From: Bacteroidales bacterium
GTDB lineage: Bacteria > Bacteroidota > Bacteroidia > Bacteroidales > VadinHA17
NCBI GenBank assembly: GCA_016936695.1
Contig: JAFGXK010000299.1
Coordinates: 1 to 11,414 of the forward strand
Length of the DNA stretch: 11,414 bases
Direction: 5' to 3'
Part shown: piece by piece, positions 10,476 to 11,414 of the stretch
Numbering within the stretch: position 1 is the stretch's first letter
Layout: every line of letters starts with the position of its first letter
The notes under the pieces: generated by a model
Told to the model about the DNA's origin: nothing
The model's database searches: none
Seen by the model: only the letters and a program-made list of their open reading frames with translations
Program-made: the position numbers and the translations under genes

Positions 10476-11414
10476 TTAAGAATCGAAGGGCGCAATCGTG
10501 ACTGCTTTTTTCTGAGCCGTGAGCGCCAGCCAGGTGGCAAGGAAGCAATGCTCCTGCGACATGGCTGTTTCGGTTCGGTTAACAACGTCGTCGACCAGTT
10601 GTTCTCCGTAGGGCATGTAAACCTGTGAACAATCAAAGTATTTGGTTTCCTTATGGTTAACAAGAAACAGGTGATTGCCGCCCTTTCTGCCTGCTATGTC
10701 AATGTATTTCCGCATTTCTAGGTAGCCGTCGGTTCCAAGGATGAAGGTTCTGCCGTCGCCCCATGTTGCGAGCCCGTTGGGAGTGAACCAGTCGATCCGG
10801 ATATAGCCCGAAGCCTTTGGACTTCTGACTATCATATCTCCGAAATCCTGATAGTCCGGGTACTTTGTTGTGTTGAAGTTGCCGATCTGTGAAAGGGCCA
10901 CTTCGGCCTTTGAAGATCCGGTATAAAATAGGAACTGGTCGCACTGGTGAGATCCGATGTCGCAAAGTATTCCTCCTGCCTTTCCGGGTACAAAGAACCA
11001 GTCGGGTCGTGTTGACGGGTTCATTCTGTGAGGGCCGAGGCCGATAGTCTGGACCACCTTGCCGATCGCACCCTCGCGGATAAGTTCTCCGGCTTTTACC
11101 GATGCCGGGTTACCGAGACGTTCGCTGTACATGATCGAATAGATACGGTTTGTCTGTTTCTGTATTTTCTTAACCTCCTTGTACTGGCTCAGAGTGACAA
11201 TTCCGGGTTTATCGGCCATAAAATCCTTGCCTGCTTTCATCACCCTGACCCCGAGCGGAGCCCGGTCGACGGGGATCGATGCGCTGGCAATAAGCTTAAC
11301 AGAGTTATCTCCGAGGATCTCCTCCTCGCTGCGGGCAACTTTCGTATCGGGATAGCGCTTTGTGAATCCTGCAAGCAATTCCGGTTCTTTCGCATAGACT
11401 GAAACCAGTTTGCC
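10476..11414 (-). CDS. Gfo/Idh/MocA-family oxidoreductase, 5' end outside the window
   Basis: The frame is open to the window edge, so 312 C-terminal residues are visible and the N-terminal GxGxxG nucleotide-binding start is missing. A TTG at 11378 could be taken as a start, but the preceding codons read GKLVSVYAKEPEL, a normal Rossmann continuation, so the gene is partial rather than short. Visible family signs are DKP (about visible residues 68-70), the position of the usual EKP, and GGILCDIGSHQCDQF with the catalytic-type His and Asp (visible residues about 149-160). The C-terminal half contains the substrate-binding alpha/beta domain. Family members oxidise or reduce sugars, inositols or sugar-derived acids with NAD(P); the specific substrate is not evident. 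It is followed by an SDR in the same direction. Confidence 0.87.
   Translation of the reverse strand, partial: GKLVSVYAKEPELLAGFTKRYPDTKVARSEEEILGDNSVKLIASASIPVDRAPLGVRVMKAGKDFMADKPGIVTLSQYKEVKKIQKQTNRIYSIMYSERLGNPASVKAGELIREGAIGKVVQTIGLGPHRMNPSTRPDWFFVPGKAGGILCDIGSHQCDQFLFYTGSSKAEVALSQIGNFNTTKYPDYQDFGDMIVRSPKASGYIRIDWFTPNGLATWGDGRTFILGTDGYLEMRKYIDIAGRKGGNHLFLVNHKETKYFDCSQVYMPYGEQLVDDVVNRTETAMSQEHCFLATWLALTAQKKAVTIAPFDS

Noticed and set aside
10442..10663. N-terminal extension of the SDR
   Set aside because: It overlaps the Gfo/Idh coding sequence in another frame, and SDRs begin a few residues before the first beta-strand, as with the ATG at 10441.
11378..11378. TTG start for a shorter Gfo/Idh protein
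   Set aside because: The frame continues to the window edge with Rossmann-like residues, so the gene is truncated by the window rather than starting here.

Overview
The window looks like a chromosomal segment from an uncultured or environmental Bacteroidetes (Bacteroidales-like) bacterium. The evidence is: candidate promoters of the Bacteroidetes type (TAnnTTTG at -7), no consistent Shine-Dalgarno sequences before starts, short secreted beta-barrel proteins ending in an aromatic residue, a GlpF-type facilitator, a heparinase II/III-family enzyme beside sugar dehydrogenases, and short-period tandem arrays between genes. No tRNA, rRNA, insertion sequence or CRISPR array is visible.

Layout. 1-2078 (+): a GlpF-type MIP channel, then two tandem paralogous small outer-membrane beta-barrel proteins separated by a clear intrinsic terminator. 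2079-3159: about 1.1 kb with no large gene. It holds two diverged copies of what looks like an ~85-95 nt structured small RNA gene on the minus strand (about 2106-2197 and 2850-2937). Each copy has a TAnnTTTG box exactly 5 nt before the predicted 5' end. Between them lie a small charged, probably coiled-coil ORF (minus) and a cluster of TATCGT/ACGATA operator-like palindromes spaced 21-22 bp apart. An 8-bp tandem array follows. 3160-3408 (-): a GlsB/YeaQ/YmgE-type small membrane protein. 3548-3596: a long intergenic hairpin. 3636-5603 (+): a secreted heparinase II/III-family polysaccharide lyase. 5603-8605 (-): a compact operon read as aldo/keto reductase, zinc-dependent alcohol dehydrogenase, then L-fuconolactonase-like amidohydrolase, closed by an intrinsic terminator. 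8771-9565 (+): a secreted TPR protein behind a sigma-54-like -24/-12 element. 9608-11414 (-): a Gfo/Idh/MocA oxidoreductase cut by the window edge, followed by a short-chain dehydrogenase.

How the genes fit together. The right two thirds reads as a carbohydrate-use region. The lyase would cut an acidic polysaccharide outside the cytoplasm. The AKR plus lactonase pair resembles the opening of an oxidative (non-phosphorylating) deoxysugar or aldose pathway such as that for L-fucose. The Zn-ADH, SDR and Gfo/Idh enzymes could handle further redox steps. No SusC/SusD pair, sulfatase, sugar-acid dehydratase or aldolase lies in the window, so the substrate is not fixed.

The most interesting part is the duplicated small-RNA-like element. 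Its strand is supported by three independent signals: the promoter box, the U-rich tail, and G-U pairs that preserve the closing stem only in the minus-strand transcript.
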